Shown here in pieces: positions 49,472 through 61,764 of a stretch of 64,000 nt of DNA (position 1 is its first letter; the number at the start of each line of letters is the position of its first letter). Both the position numbers and the translations under genes were made by a program. The notes below the pieces were generated by a model. That model made no database searches. It saw only the letters and a program-made list of their open reading frames with translations, and was not told where the DNA came from. Where the stretch lies: the NCBI GenBank assembly GCA_021234155.1, contig JAJEKV010000891.1, forward strand, positions 1-64,000. The letters run 5' to 3'. The DNA is from Isoetes taiwanensis. Its lineage: Eukaryota; Streptophyta; Lycopodiopsida; Isoetales; Isoetaceae.

Positions 49472-50760
49472 TTCTGAAAAATATATGCTAGGTAGCTTCG
49501 CTCCAATGAAGATTCCCAAGATAGATAAATGCCCTATTTGAATAGCATATAAAGTTAAGTCCAGAGATAGCCATATAGGATCTGGGAATCTTGTCCACAA
49601 ATTAGCATACATTGTCAATCATTTATGGCAGTTTGTAGGTTTTTGCAAGATAAAGTTTCCCAAAGGTACAGAGTTTCCCTCTATATAATTGCCAATTACC
49701 TAAATGATATGTTATTCAAGATAAAGCCCATCAAGTAGTTGTGTAATGTTTGAAGTAAAGATGGTAGCATGATGGGCTCTTTTCTTTTTGCACAAGATTA
49801 TATTGAAGTAGAACAAGGTCTGAATTGGAGAAGGGTAAGAGAAAGGTTTTTTAATCCGTGGCAACATTGTTGCTGCCAGATAATGTAGGGCTATTTTTTT
49901 GTACACACTATCTTATCTTGAGAGTGTGCAATTTGGTTTAACGTGCTTATTTGACATTTGCGCAGTACTTGCAGATTGAATACATAAAGACTAAAGCTAT
50001 TAACAAAGGGAAGATATTCAGATCAAAGAAGGTAAGTATTGCCATTATTATTCATATTCTATTCTGCATTAGAACAAGTCCAAAATTTAGGCGTTCACAT
50101 GCTCTTACATTTGAATATTTCATCTCCTTCGAGAAAAAAACCCCATTTTTGGTCTGAATATATTTATGCAAAGAACATCAAGACCATAAATGTATTTTTG
50201 TTGTTGATTCCCATTCCTTCTCGTAGATATTTTTGCGAGTTGTTGTTGAAGGAATGTGAGCTTCTTAAATAGCAGCCTTCTGCAATCCTTGCTCTGGTCA
50301 AGGGATATATTTGTCAATTCCATATTACATAAACCTTATTATCTGTCATCAAGTGTGAATGATGCATTACTTGTGGTGTCGACTCAAATAAGACAATGTG
50401 AATGCACAGATTTTATTACTTTGTACTCTACAAGTTTGTGAAAAAAAATTCTATTGATATCTTTGTCGAAATAAGACAATTGTATGGGATTAAGAATTTG
50501 AGTCTTGTGTTCTTATATGTTGTTCGCTGGCTTGGTAAATTCTTCAGTTGATAACAAGAAAATGCTTACTATGTAGTTTAATCCTCTTATAGGGGCAGTG
50601 AATCCTTTCCAGCCATGCGATAAGACTGATAACACTATTAAAGTAGAAATTTCCATGGGCCACATGACAAACCTTGTCTGCACCATTTTGATTTTTGAGT
50701 TCCTTGCCATCCTGATGCTAGTGTAGAACGTGAGTACAACCTCAAGATCCATATGAACAA

Positions 50761-50786
50761 GAATAGAATAGAATAGAATAGAATAG
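50761..50786. repeat. (GAATA)n microsatellite
   Basis: Five units of GAATA, the minus-strand form of the ATTCT tail of LINE-B, but flanking sequence does not match the LINE-B 3' UTR. Confidence 0.9.
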
Positions 50787-53706
50787 TTAAACACTACAAG
50801 GGAAACATATAGCCTGGGATGACTTGCTGGTTGCATAGTGGCTCAAGGAGGGGATTATGATGAATCTGTAACCCAATTGAAGTAGTTGGAAGCCATAGAC
50901 CATGCATGTGTATTGTCTTTTAGGGCCAGTGGTTTTCATAGTTGAATGCAGTTTTCATTACCACTACATTTTACTACTCATTATTAAACTTTTCATGCTA
51001 CTAGGCATGAACGAAAGTTGTATCTTTGATACTATCAATTTCAATGTGTAAATTGCTAGTGAACAGAAGCAACCAATGAACTACATCATATGAACATTGA
51101 TTTTTGAATCTGGTTGCTAACACTACAGTCCTTGTTAATGTAATGGATTTAGAATGGCTCCAAATGGTTACCTACACTATGTTAATGAATTATCTTCATA
51201 TGTGATGCGTTTGTTTTGCTGTCATAGGAAGGAAACCGATGCGTGTCAATGCTGCATTAATGACAATGCATATGCTTAACCTATACAGTCAATCTGATAT
51301 GTGAGAATTAAAATTAAAATTTAATATAACGCCCTATGTTATCTATTTATTTAAGCAGTCTGTGCTTTTCGTTTTTTGTTCGTGCAGTAGTATTCTTGCA
51401 TTCTTAGCAATATATTGGTTTTTTTGGCTAACCCCCCTTTTAAACAGTCTGTGGAGATATTGCTATGTGGATAATATAAGATGGTGGTGCCTAGGAGTTG
51501 ATAGCTCGGTTTAGGCTTTCCGGCCAATGCAAGCAAGAAAAAAAAGGAAGCAAAGCAACATCTTCATTTGCATTGCATGCTTCGGCTATGGCTTCTGTAG
51601 TGGCATTTCGGGTTGTATTTTTTGAAAAATGTTGGTAGATAGAAAGTGGCCGTGAATCTGGCAGAATTGTGCACAGATAAGACCATTAGATTTGGTATCG
51701 GTGAAGCATAAGCTGAAGTGCATGCAACTAGCATTATGCTTATGTTATGTAAGTTTTATTTGGTGCAGGTAATAGTGTTGTCATGTGTGTTTATTGCTCA
51801 CTTTCCATATTATGCAAATTGACGTCTGCTGATGCTTGCCTTCTTTGCACAGAACATGCCTTTGTGTATCAATGAGTAAGTTTTGCTAAACCTCATGTAT
51901 CTATATAAGTTTATTGATCACATAACTCTGCCCAACTTCAGTTATTTGAGTATTCTAGTGATATGTGATGATATTTGACTAATGCATTTGAAAGTTGATG
52001 CGACAGCTGCAAAGGATGTTTGTAGATAAGAATGAGTGTCTTCATGTGCCTTAGAATTATAACAACACAACAATTCTAATTATACAGAATTAACATGATG
52101 GCAGCATTTTGCTAGACTACCTTTCCTATTTGATTCATACACGTTGCAATTATTGAATTTTGCAATCTTTATATAGTGTTATTTCTGCTATGCACTCTAT
52201 GTTTCTAGTTCACAAGAGAATTCAAGTGTTGTAGAGATGGATTTCAGTGCTGAGGTCCTTCAAAATGTGTGTACCATGTTGTTTTATGTACTAGCTTATT
52301 TACATTGTATTTTAGCTAAGCTTAAGAATACAACTATGTTGCAGGTACTTGATCCAATCATGCAGCTGTATTGGTGGAAAAACTATATTGGAGACAAAAA
52401 ATAGCCCCTCAGCATTGGTGCAAAATTTTTTGCTGGTGGTTCTCCAGAGTCTCCTTCCTAAGTAAGTGTACTTTTCATGTATTTTGTATACTATAAAGCA
52501 GTCAAGCAAGGCAATCTTTCTGAAAAAACATTATTATTCCAAGCCTAATGGATGACTTATATATGTCTTGATATACTTTTGCAAATGATGTAAACATGCC
52601 TATGTAATCATGCCTATTAACTTAAGGCATAACAATGCCAAAGAAATTTCAATTTTAACTTCCTGAATTTATTAGAACAAATGTTTTGTCATTCTGGATA
52701 TCTTTTGGAGGCTGTCCGCAACTTTTTTCCCATATATATTAACTAGAAAAAGTGCCCAGCGTTGCTGGGCTTTCATCGGGCATAAGCCAAAAAGTAAAAA
52801 AAAAATGGTAGATTTAACTTATCTAAAGGGCAAAATATTGTATAAGTTGGGAAACCTCTTGCCCCAAATTTTTAGGAGCAATTGCAATGGTGCTATCGAA
52901 TTAATGTAATTGTGATTGAATATCTATGTCTTGTTGGTCATGTATAATTTCTGTTTTGTGATGTTTTAGCGATAGGAAAATATGTTTTGTTACTATTGAT
53001 TACTTGCATTATAGGCATTTGTGATACTTAGTATTTACAAAGTAAGTAGTGCAAATCCTACGTAAGGAATTGTGAGGTGTCAATGAAATGAATTTTCCAT
53101 CTAACAAACATGTGCAAGTAAGTATTAAATTCATGAAAGTGATTGCATCAAAGAATAAGCAGTGTGAGATTTTATGCGCTTTTCTTAGGCATGAGTGTGA
53201 GGAATTTGGAACCGTCAATTGGAATTAATATTCCACTTTGACACCAAACTTAAACTTTTCAATTGTTAATAAATTCGATATGCATCGTCTTGACATGGGT
53301 AAATTCATTGTCAAATTTTGCAAATTTTACTACGTTATCTAGTGGTTCCTACTAATTGCATCTTCTGTAACATGCTAATATTATCACATCCTGCGAGACT
53401 ATCATGTTCAAGACTATCATGTGAGAAGGTGTGCATTCATGATGTCTCGTCATAGGGTTGATGATTATGCTCAATATGGTTTGCTAGAAGAAGGGCGTAA
53501 TTCTTTCTTTGTTGTGATGTTCTAGAAGGATGTGAATTTAATTTTGTAGTATGTTAGCTGAGGCATAATATGAAAGATTTGCAAAAAATGCTAAGCTCTT
53601 CATTCAAATTTAAGGTGTTCATAAAATTTAAATTAAAAAAGAGAAAAATAATGCTCACATGTAGTGTGCAAGAAAATTGTTAGATAAAAGTTGTATATGT
53701 TCTTTT

Positions 53707-54097
53707 GGGTAAATATAGGGTTATCCTGGTTGTGATGATACCTTCGTAGGGTATCCCTTCTGGCAGAATCACCAAAATTGCGCAGTAACTGCACAGTCAC
53801 GTCGATTTAGCATGGATCTCTAAGCCGATATAGCTCCAAATCGGTTCGAGTGACTTCCATGAGGGTCAGAATGAGAGAGATAGAGGAGTTGATTGCTGCG
53901 AACCAAAAATCTCTTCCAGTGCCTCCCAATTCAACCAGTTCCAAAAGGGCAGAAAACTGCCCTCAAAATGCGTAGTAACCCAGTTGCTGCGCAGTTTGGT
54001 CGAGTGATTCCACCGGACAGATTTTTTTGCTGTAATTCTGCCGGAAGGGATATCTTGCGAAGATATCACCAAATCTAGGGTAACTCTATTTTCACCC
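53707..54097. mobile_element. MITE with ~75-bp terminal inverted repeats
   Basis: The left end GGGTAAATATAGGGTTATCC pairs with GGGTGAAAATAGAGTTACCC read on the minus strand from the right end. Further in, TATCCCTTCTGGCAGAAT (left, from 53750) pairs with TATCCCTTCCGGCAGAAT (right). The ends are inverted over roughly 75 bp. The interior (about 391 bp in all) is non-coding. Flanks GTTCTTTT and ATGCTTTT match at 6 of 8 positions, suggesting a decayed 8-bp target duplication as made by hAT transposases. Confidence 0.82.
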
Positions 54098-55090
54098 CAT
54101 GCTTTTCATTTAAAGTTCCATAGAGTACTTTGTTGTCCATAGCCTTTTTTCTTGAAACTGCTTTTGGCTAACGCTTAGACTATGCAAGAGCTAAATGTCT
54201 ACGTCCCCACTTTTTCAAAAAAAACCATCTACAGTAGATTTGAAAAATTGTATTTATAAAAGTTGCTCTTGGCGCATCTCCTTCGTGGCACATCAAGAAT
54301 TTGTCTTTGTAAAAGTTGCTCTTGGCACATCTTCTTAGCGATTGTCCACTTGTCTGCCACATGCCTGCTCCAAAAAAAAAAAATCGGAGTGCTCGATGCC
54401 CCAAAAAAAAAAAAAAAAATGGGAGTGCTCTATGCTCTGTTGGTCTTCATCAACCAGACTGAAGAGATAAAACATCTAAAGAATATAGTCTCAAATAAGC
54501 ACCTTCATTCGGCATGACAAGCTTTAGTTGAACTCGTGCAGTTTAAACAATAGCTTTTGGAAGCTATATTCAAAGTGTCGCCAATGGTTCATATATTCAT
54601 GCACTTGCATATTTAGTAAGGCCCAGAAAGGACATACGTTGTTAGTCAAAACATTGAAGGCAGCTTGCGGTCACTATAGGAGTCACTATAGGACGTGTAT
54701 GTGGTTTTGCAAAATGTTTTCCAAGGCCTTAAAAAATTCAACTGTTGTGACATTCCACAAAGAAGGAAAACCATCTTTGAGGTGATGGTCATTTGTAAAC
54801 TGCAGCTTCTCTTTTAACAATCATGTTTGGAAGTTATACTGTATGTTATATGTTAAAGAACGTATTTGTTCAATATAAGAGAGAGATCAAGCATCTTGAT
54901 GATTCTCTCTCAACTCATCAATCTCTAATAAATGCATTAAGTTCCTTTTTGAAACTTGGGCATTGATGCCTCGTACATACAAAATGTACTTTGTATTCTT
55001 AGCCAATTTGGCATTCGGTGAATCAATATATTGTACAACTATAAACAATATATGACATTTACATAAACAATAAATGTAGAATATGTAAGG

Positions 55091-55330
55091 CTAGGCATGT
55101 CTTCCTAATCCGCTAGATGAAAATGGTGATTCAATGTCCTCGTCATTTTCCAATGTAAAAAGCTCCACATATGTAGATGGTTTTCGCCGCCAGGAATTGC
55201 GTGATGAAGACAACATTGGCATAGTAAATACAGATGAAGTGGGAATCTCGCCTTGACCAAACCCCGGCGGATTTTTATAAGCGATGCGCACCAAAAGATC
55301 ATTTTGTGATGAAAGCGAGTAAGTGAAAAC
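55091..55330 (-). pseudogene. Unrecognised C-terminal-like coding fragment
   Basis: A minus-strand frame of about 80 codons ending in a stop at 55091-55093 has normal protein composition (L-L-V-R-I-A-Y-K-N-P-P-G-F-G, then Y-V-E-L-F-T-L-E-N-D-E-D-I-E-S-P-F). Upstream, stops occur within 40 codons and no splice acceptor stands out. It may be the end of a lost gene or element ORF. Confidence 0.25.
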
Positions 55331-57996
55331 TTGCACCGGTGTTCACCGCGGTGAGTCATGATTGGTGTAACATAGTAGTTCGTGCACATTGTTGCAAATT
55401 TCAATTCCCGATCGAGATTTCAAAGGCAAACAAATTATAATTCTTAAGGACCCAAGCTTGGATGCTATTTGTTCAAAGTCCGTAGACCTTGATAAATGAA
55501 TCCGATCTACACTTTGCAACAAAAGAGGAGCATAAATCGTGGCTTCACTCTATTCAAGATATACAAGGTGGGAAAGAGAAAAGGATGCCTTAAAAGGAAT
55601 ACACGTTTTCAACAAACCTAAACTCTAATAAATAAGAAATAATCTCGACGCATTATAAAGTATACCCGGACGGTCTTGAGGTGCTAGTAATTGCAATTCC
55701 AAGGAAAAGAAAACAAATGCCGATCCCAAACATACGGGCCAGGGAACTCATTAAACACCTGTATACCATGTAATATTAAGAACGGTAATTACATGTCCAA
55801 TGTTTGCGTGAACAAAGAGGGCTCATGGTAAGAGAAATCTAACCCGATATTCTTGAAAATAGATGAATCCAGTGAATATAGAAAAGGTTGTCCAAAATAT
55901 TTGTAACATGGGCACAATAAGGATGGCATCAAACATGGCAAGGCCATCATTCAACCCGCCATCCGGAAAACGTAAATGAATAGGGGGAGAAAATTATGCT
56001 CAACCAAAGAAAATGGAACATATAAAAATGGAACATATAAAACTATTACCCGAAAGGAGGTCGTGGAAGAAAAAGAGTAGAAGGATAACATATGTAAAAC
56101 CAGCCATTGAGTGGCTCTCTCCATTTAGTGTTAAGCCAAGTAATATTGACCTGAAATATCGATGTTAGATTCCAAAACACTTCTTTACACAATAGCTTTT
56201 TGCATCAAATATCTTACAATGATTTGGCAAATAGCACGAACGTGTCCCAATGGCTCCAGATACAATGGCATAGCAAAGATGGGAGCAAGATCTTCCATTG
56301 TGAACTAACCGAAACCCTCGATTTATTTGCAATGATGTCGCATCCCTTTCTTATATTACGGTATTCAAATAAAATGTCGATAAAGATAATTTGTGATTAT
56401 AAAAGAAAGCCAATAGGAATTTATGAACATATCTTACCTGTATACCATATGATGAGCAATGACAATCAGGACCAGAAAAGCACAATATAGAAGATATATA
56501 TGATTTTTGTAGTTTATTAATAATTCCTCTGGCGTGAAAACTGCACAGCCAATAGGAAAACTCAATATGCAATAGCTGAACTCTATGAAGTATCTAATAG
56601 TTATTATTTTGCCTTACTTGGTGATTGATGATTACCAAAGGCAACAAAAAACATGTTGCCAACAACTATGCACACTGTTGCCAACACTATCCTGCAAAAA
56701 CATGATTGGTTTAACTGCTGAGACACAAGTTGCCTTGAACAGATACTGGATCTTACCTCAATGTTACTACTTCCTCTAACACAAAGTATGCAAAAGCCAC
56801 GTTAGAAATAAATTGCACTGAACCCAGTGCTGCAAGCAATGACTGTACATTAGAAGGCAGAGTTATCAGTATGACATCTGTTCGGACTTGAAAATACCTT
56901 CTTAAAGTCAGAAGCTCCACTGTCCATTCTAGGAAGAGATAAAGTGATGTTCGAGATAAGCCGAATTACAGGGCATCTCAAGACGGGCTTAAGCTTAAGC
57001 TCTAAGTCTCTGCTTAAGCTCTAAGTCTCTCTAGCTCAGCCACGTTTAAAGAAAGAATATGCTCAGGAAAAATGAAAGAAACGGGCTCCAAGAATGCCCT
57101 CCAAATCCGAACGCAGGATTTGCCCAAGACTGTGTCCCCTGCCATAAAAAACTTACAATAGTCTACAATAGTTCAAGGAAACAGAAAAATCCCTTCCGTA
57201 GAAGAACTGCTTTACAAATACTTACCTCTGCAAAGAAAAAAACCCGATGGCCCAATTTGTTTGCGGATTTGCTGAAGGCATTGTCCTTGTTCTAAAAAAC
57301 CTATATATGTGAGATGGAAACAAAAAAACAAAAAACCGCTTTACACTTACCTCTGCAAGAAGAACGATGCTCCAAATCCAGATGATGATTTCCAAGACAG
57401 AGCCAAGGTAGAGTTAAGATATAGCCAGATTTGCTAACACGGTGACCATTGCCACAAGGACTTGAAACAAAAAGATCAGAAGAGCTGCTTCATATTTAGC
57501 TTTGCAAGAAGAATAACGTTCCAAATCTGAATGAATGAATAGCGCTCCAAATCGGCAAGAAGAATAGCACTATGGCGATTTGGGTTAGGAGCCAAAAATG
57601 CAAAGCAAGATTAAATATGTGATAACGTACCTATTCCCCACAAAACGTATAGTGAGTAACCGACACAACAGAAGCTGCAAAGTAAAAAACCAAAAAAAAT
57701 AATGGATCTGCTTTGTTATCACGATGGGATGGCATGACATTGCCCTTGGAAATCGTCATTTCGAAACTGCAAAGAGAATTCAAGAAAGGAACATGCAGAT
57801 GAGAAAGTTCGAGACCTGTTTATCCATTTAGCACAATCTTTTATGCAAGCAGTTTGGGTGCCATTGCCCCTGTTCATGGAAAAAAAAAAAAACGGTTTCT
57901 CTTCTAACGTGGAGATAATCAACGACCAAAAAAACCCTAAAAAAATTCAACGCGCAAGATTGCGCACAGACTATCACAAAACGCCTTTATTATTAT

Positions 57997-60965
57997 ACTA
58001 GTAACGGTGCCCAGCGTTGCTGGGCATAATTTGGGATCTTGTAAATGTTGGAAAATTGTGCATCTGCGTAGAGTGACTTCTGGGCCCGTGGATCATTTTC
58101 AGAACTTGTAAGCTTCTGGGCCATTGACCATTTTGGAAACTTTTAGAATGCAAGTGGCCATGTCTATGAGTTGTTGAGGTTGTTTACGAAATTTTGATGT
58201 AGACACCATCTCTTGTTGCTTTTATATGAATGTGGATGTGTTGTGGCTATGAATGTGTTGTGAACAACACCATGTAACATTTAAAGGCATTGCATTGATT
58301 GCATTATTTAGTGTGAATTGCACCTTTATCTATAAAGATATTGGCTTATTTCTGCCACATCCAAACTTAATATCTGCCACATCCAAACTTAATAATAATC
58401 TTGTAATGCGAATGTATTGCCATCCAAACATAATAATAATCTTGTAATGCGAATGTATTGTCGCGCATGACACATAAATAAGTGAATGTGTATGTCATTT
58501 GCTAGAAAGGGAATTGGACACCAAAAGCATGATGGGATGCATTTCCAACTTCAAGATGTTAAAAAACATGATGGAATGTAATTCTCATGTTGTTCCATGT
58601 GGAACTACATCAATGTCTTTCTTACAATGCGTTTTCACAACTTCCCATTCATTGAAAATTTGTCCTCCAAAAAGAAAATCCTTTTGTTGTTATATTTCTT
58701 GTCGTACTATTGTGCCATACATTTGCCATGGCTACTGGCATGGCTATCTGTTATGGAAAGCTTAGATTTTCTTTTAAAACTCCTTATATATAAGGGACAC
58801 ATTTCATACATCAACGTGCATTGTTTTGGAAATAGCTTGAGAATGGCACAAATGCTTTTCTTCCAAAATTCCATGAAAGACATGAACATAGTGATTGGAG
58901 CTCTGGGATACCATTTACACTTTAATGCCTCAGCCAGGGTAGCCAAATATTTATCTCATCCTAACCATTCTTCCTTTGTTTTCTCCAGTATACCGACGTT
59001 GTAAATAAACCCACACCTTTAATAAAGTCTCTCAACTTTTCTGGATTACTACAGGCAAAGAGCAGAAGAGATAAATAAGGTCAAATTAATAGTGTAAATA
59101 TCCATAGTTTTAAATCCAGGGGTCAGAAGTTACCTGCTATCTGGTAAAGATTGCTTGCTTAAGTCTCATTCTTTGAAATATATATTTTCATGCTTGCTGC
59201 AATGAATGCATTCTGAACTTTAATCGACATTCACATCATCGTAATAATGCATTATGAGCATACCTTATTGCCCATAGTTTGCAAAGCACCTACTTTTGCA
59301 GCAGTGAGTTTTGCCATTGAAATGGACTTTACTCAATCTGTGAACTCCCAACTATACCACAACATTGAAACATAAACCTCCCCCAGAAAAAATCTAAACA
59401 CATAGTAAATCCTCGCCGGTAAATCCTAGTATCAGGCTTACTGAATTCCACTGTAAGAAATACGAATTAATGTAGAAAAAATCAGGCGGATATATTGAGG
59501 TCTCAACTGCACTTCCTTAAGCTCTACCTTGGCATTCTCACAGCTGCTTCAGTTGTTAAGCATAACAAAATGGTGTCTTTGAAGATAACATGAAAATGAA
59601 GTTCTTCCATGTGCCCTGTTACGAAATAAAGGAGGCCATATTTACCTTCTTACACAGAATGGGTAAATAATCATAAAGCTGGGCAAATAAATACCGATGC
59701 TTTGTTGTTTTGCAACACTTTCATTTCGATCTTTCATTCATATATAGCTCGCTTTGCCCGGCTTCCTATGAAATAAACACTCTATTGGAAACCAAAATGG
59801 AAGAAGAAGCATCTCACTACAACCTGTATTCATGCATTGACTAAAGTAGGCTGATGAAGAAGTAGACTCGAAGAATTAATAGCTCGGCTTGCCATGCTTG
59901 CCCTTTTTTATCCCTTTAAAGCGCCTATGGCGTAATGTGCCTATTCTATATTTAAAGCCCCTATGGCCTAATTTGCCTATTCTATATTTGGAAAATTGTA
60001 AACCTGTGCATTTCAATCCAAAGCAGTATTACAAAAGCACAAAAGAATTAAATAAAGAGAAACAAAAGAATTTATTAAAGAGAAGGAATTTACCAATTGT
60101 TTGTGTTATAAACACCGCTACTCGCCGCCGCATTACGTAACATGCAGCCAAAGATGTGAAGTTATAGAACATGATATAGTGTTGTAGATGAACCCATTTT
60201 GGCATATAAGAAATGTAGATGCCACGCACTCCATTTCCGAGATCTCGCCATGGCCGTGAATCCGCCATGGGTGTGAATCCAACAACGCCTTCTCGCAAAG
60301 AGCCCTAAATCACTTAAAACATGTGGGGTATTTCGCTTCACAATTGTTCAGACTTAAGAAGCAGAGGTCGAGGCATAAAAAGCAGAGGTCAAGTCTTGTT
60401 GCGACAAAGAGAATGCATATAGATGTGTTACACTAAGTTCAAGGTCTCTAATGCTCAAAGTCGACACTGATTCTGCCCTTATTTGCATCCAGGACTAAGT
60501 TTCGGCTAAGATCCGACTTAGCCCATGCTATGTAATTGCTTATGGTAGAATGCCGCCTCAGCAGATGTTCACAAAATCTTTTATTGGCACAGATGCATCT
60601 CTACATGCAAAAATCCGGCTGCAACTCCACACTATTGTTTTCCTTTGATTGAATAGGAATCGTGTTTGAGCTCATAAATCCATCGCCTCTCGGATAACGT
60701 GCCACTGGTCTCCTACTGTAACAGATGGACTACAAAACATGGCTACTAAAAACTTGGCTACTTTGAAAAGACAAACCTGAGGAGCTTCTTCCACAGAAGC
60801 GCGCTTTGCCAAGTCGGTCGATCCTCCCTAACCCTACATTGCCTTCGCAAAAAACCACACCCGATCTAGGGCGTGATCTGGACCGTCTGGCATGTTAGAT
60901 CAAATTTGGGCCCTCCGATTTAGGGCGACAAACAAAACAGACAAACACTAAAATTTTATTATAAA
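57997..60965 (+). mobile_element. Possible Helitron-like element 2
   Basis: Tentative. Starts at ACTAGTAACGGTGCCCAGCG with the palindrome at 58009-58025 and may end near AAAATTTTATTATAAAGGAT (60949-60968), similar to the TTTATTATTATA just before its start. The interior is non-coding, with a threefold local repeat of CATCCAAAC(T)TAATA / AATCTTGTAATGCGAATGTA (58345-58460). No transposase or helicase. Confidence 0.3.
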
Positions 60966-61547
60966 GGATATAGATGTTTGTGCATCTTCCCCATATAAGG
61001 ACCCTTATCAGATTACTACAATTCAACAAAAATATTTGAAACTACAATTTCTTACACCAAGTTTCAATTTTCATTGGTGGAATGTGAAATTTAACCAAAT
61101 ATGTGGTTGTTTATTGAATTGCTTTTTTGGATTTCTTCATGTGCTGCGCCGGGTGGAATAATGTTTGTCCATTTTTATAAACACATTGCATGCATTTGTT
61201 GGTCATATTTAATGCTTTTTTACTTTTTAGGTTCCTAAGTTTACTGTCATTCAGTGCTTTATGAGGGAATTCTAACATATTTATGCATTGCATTGCAGGT
61301 AGCATTTGGCCATTAGTCTCTACGGGGTTACTTTCTGCCAAAGAAGAAAAATTCTCTTCCACATGCCACCACTTCTCCACAATGAATTAACACTGGACGC
61401 AGTTTTCCATATTTCGCTTTTGTAATGAATTCATTTTCTTGGCAAATCAGCTGAGGAATGATCGAACATATTAGCTGTTCAAACTTGGAAGTTTACAAGC
61501 GATCATGACCGCTCAGCTGGCAATTGAGAAGTTCCTTTCTTGCTTGA
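60966..61547. other. Unassigned stretch
   Basis: AT-rich, only short frames; nothing recognised. Confidence 0.4.
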
Positions 61548-61690
61548 TATTTTGTCTATATAACATTGGCACCTGGTCCATATAACATTGGCATCTGAGC
61601 AGGTTTTCTCTTGCTTGACATTTTGTCCATATAACATTGGCAGTTTGAGAAGTCTTTTTCTTGCTTAACATTTTGTCCATATAACATTCA
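61548..61690. repeat. Irregular tandem repeat, four copies
   Basis: The phrase TTTTGTCCATATAACATTGG, or a close variant, occurs four times, three of them preceded by TTCTTGCTT(G/A)A. Copy spacing varies from about 30 to 60 bp. Confidence 0.85.
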
Positions 61691-61741
61691 CAATTATCTC
61701 TGCATTAAGTAAGCGGTTTGCTCGGCGGCGGCCGCCATGAC

Positions 61742-61764
61742 CTTTTTTTTTTTTTTTTTTTTTT
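61742..61764. repeat. Poly(T) tract
   Basis: About 23 T residues just after the palindromic GGCGGCGGCCGCC (61723-61735). It could be the tail of a minus-strand retroposon, but no flanking duplication was found. Confidence 0.85.

Larger units (their letters stand above)
47114..52743. other. Long unassigned AT-rich region
   Basis: No gene could be supported. Contains (CTAT)n at 49450-49471 and (GAATA)n at 50761-50786. The words TCACTGGGTGTTG(C/T)TATTGTTA recur at 48148 and 48203. The T-rich plus strand with scattered GTAAGT/CAG words could be introns of an unrecognised plus-strand gene. Confidence 0.45.
52744..57996 (+). mobile_element. Possible Helitron-like non-autonomous element 1
   Basis: Tentative. 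Starts near AACTAGAAAAAGTGCCCAGCGT with the palindrome GCCCAGC-GTT-GCTGGGC (52754-52770). The same palindrome recurs at 58009, after TTTATTATTATA, which could be the end of this element. Such ACTAG-GTGCCC...GGGC hairpins occur at ends of dispersed plant elements including some Helitrons. No Rep/helicase was seen. It contains the MITE at 53707 and is otherwise unassigned. Confidence 0.3.

Noticed and set aside
53866-54078. Open frames on both strands inside the 53.7-kb MITE
   Set aside because: They run through the terminal inverted repeats and have no protein-family motif.
61723-61764. GGCGGCGGCCGCC palindrome plus poly(T) as a retroposon end
   Set aside because: No target duplication or element body found; kept only as a poly(T) tract.
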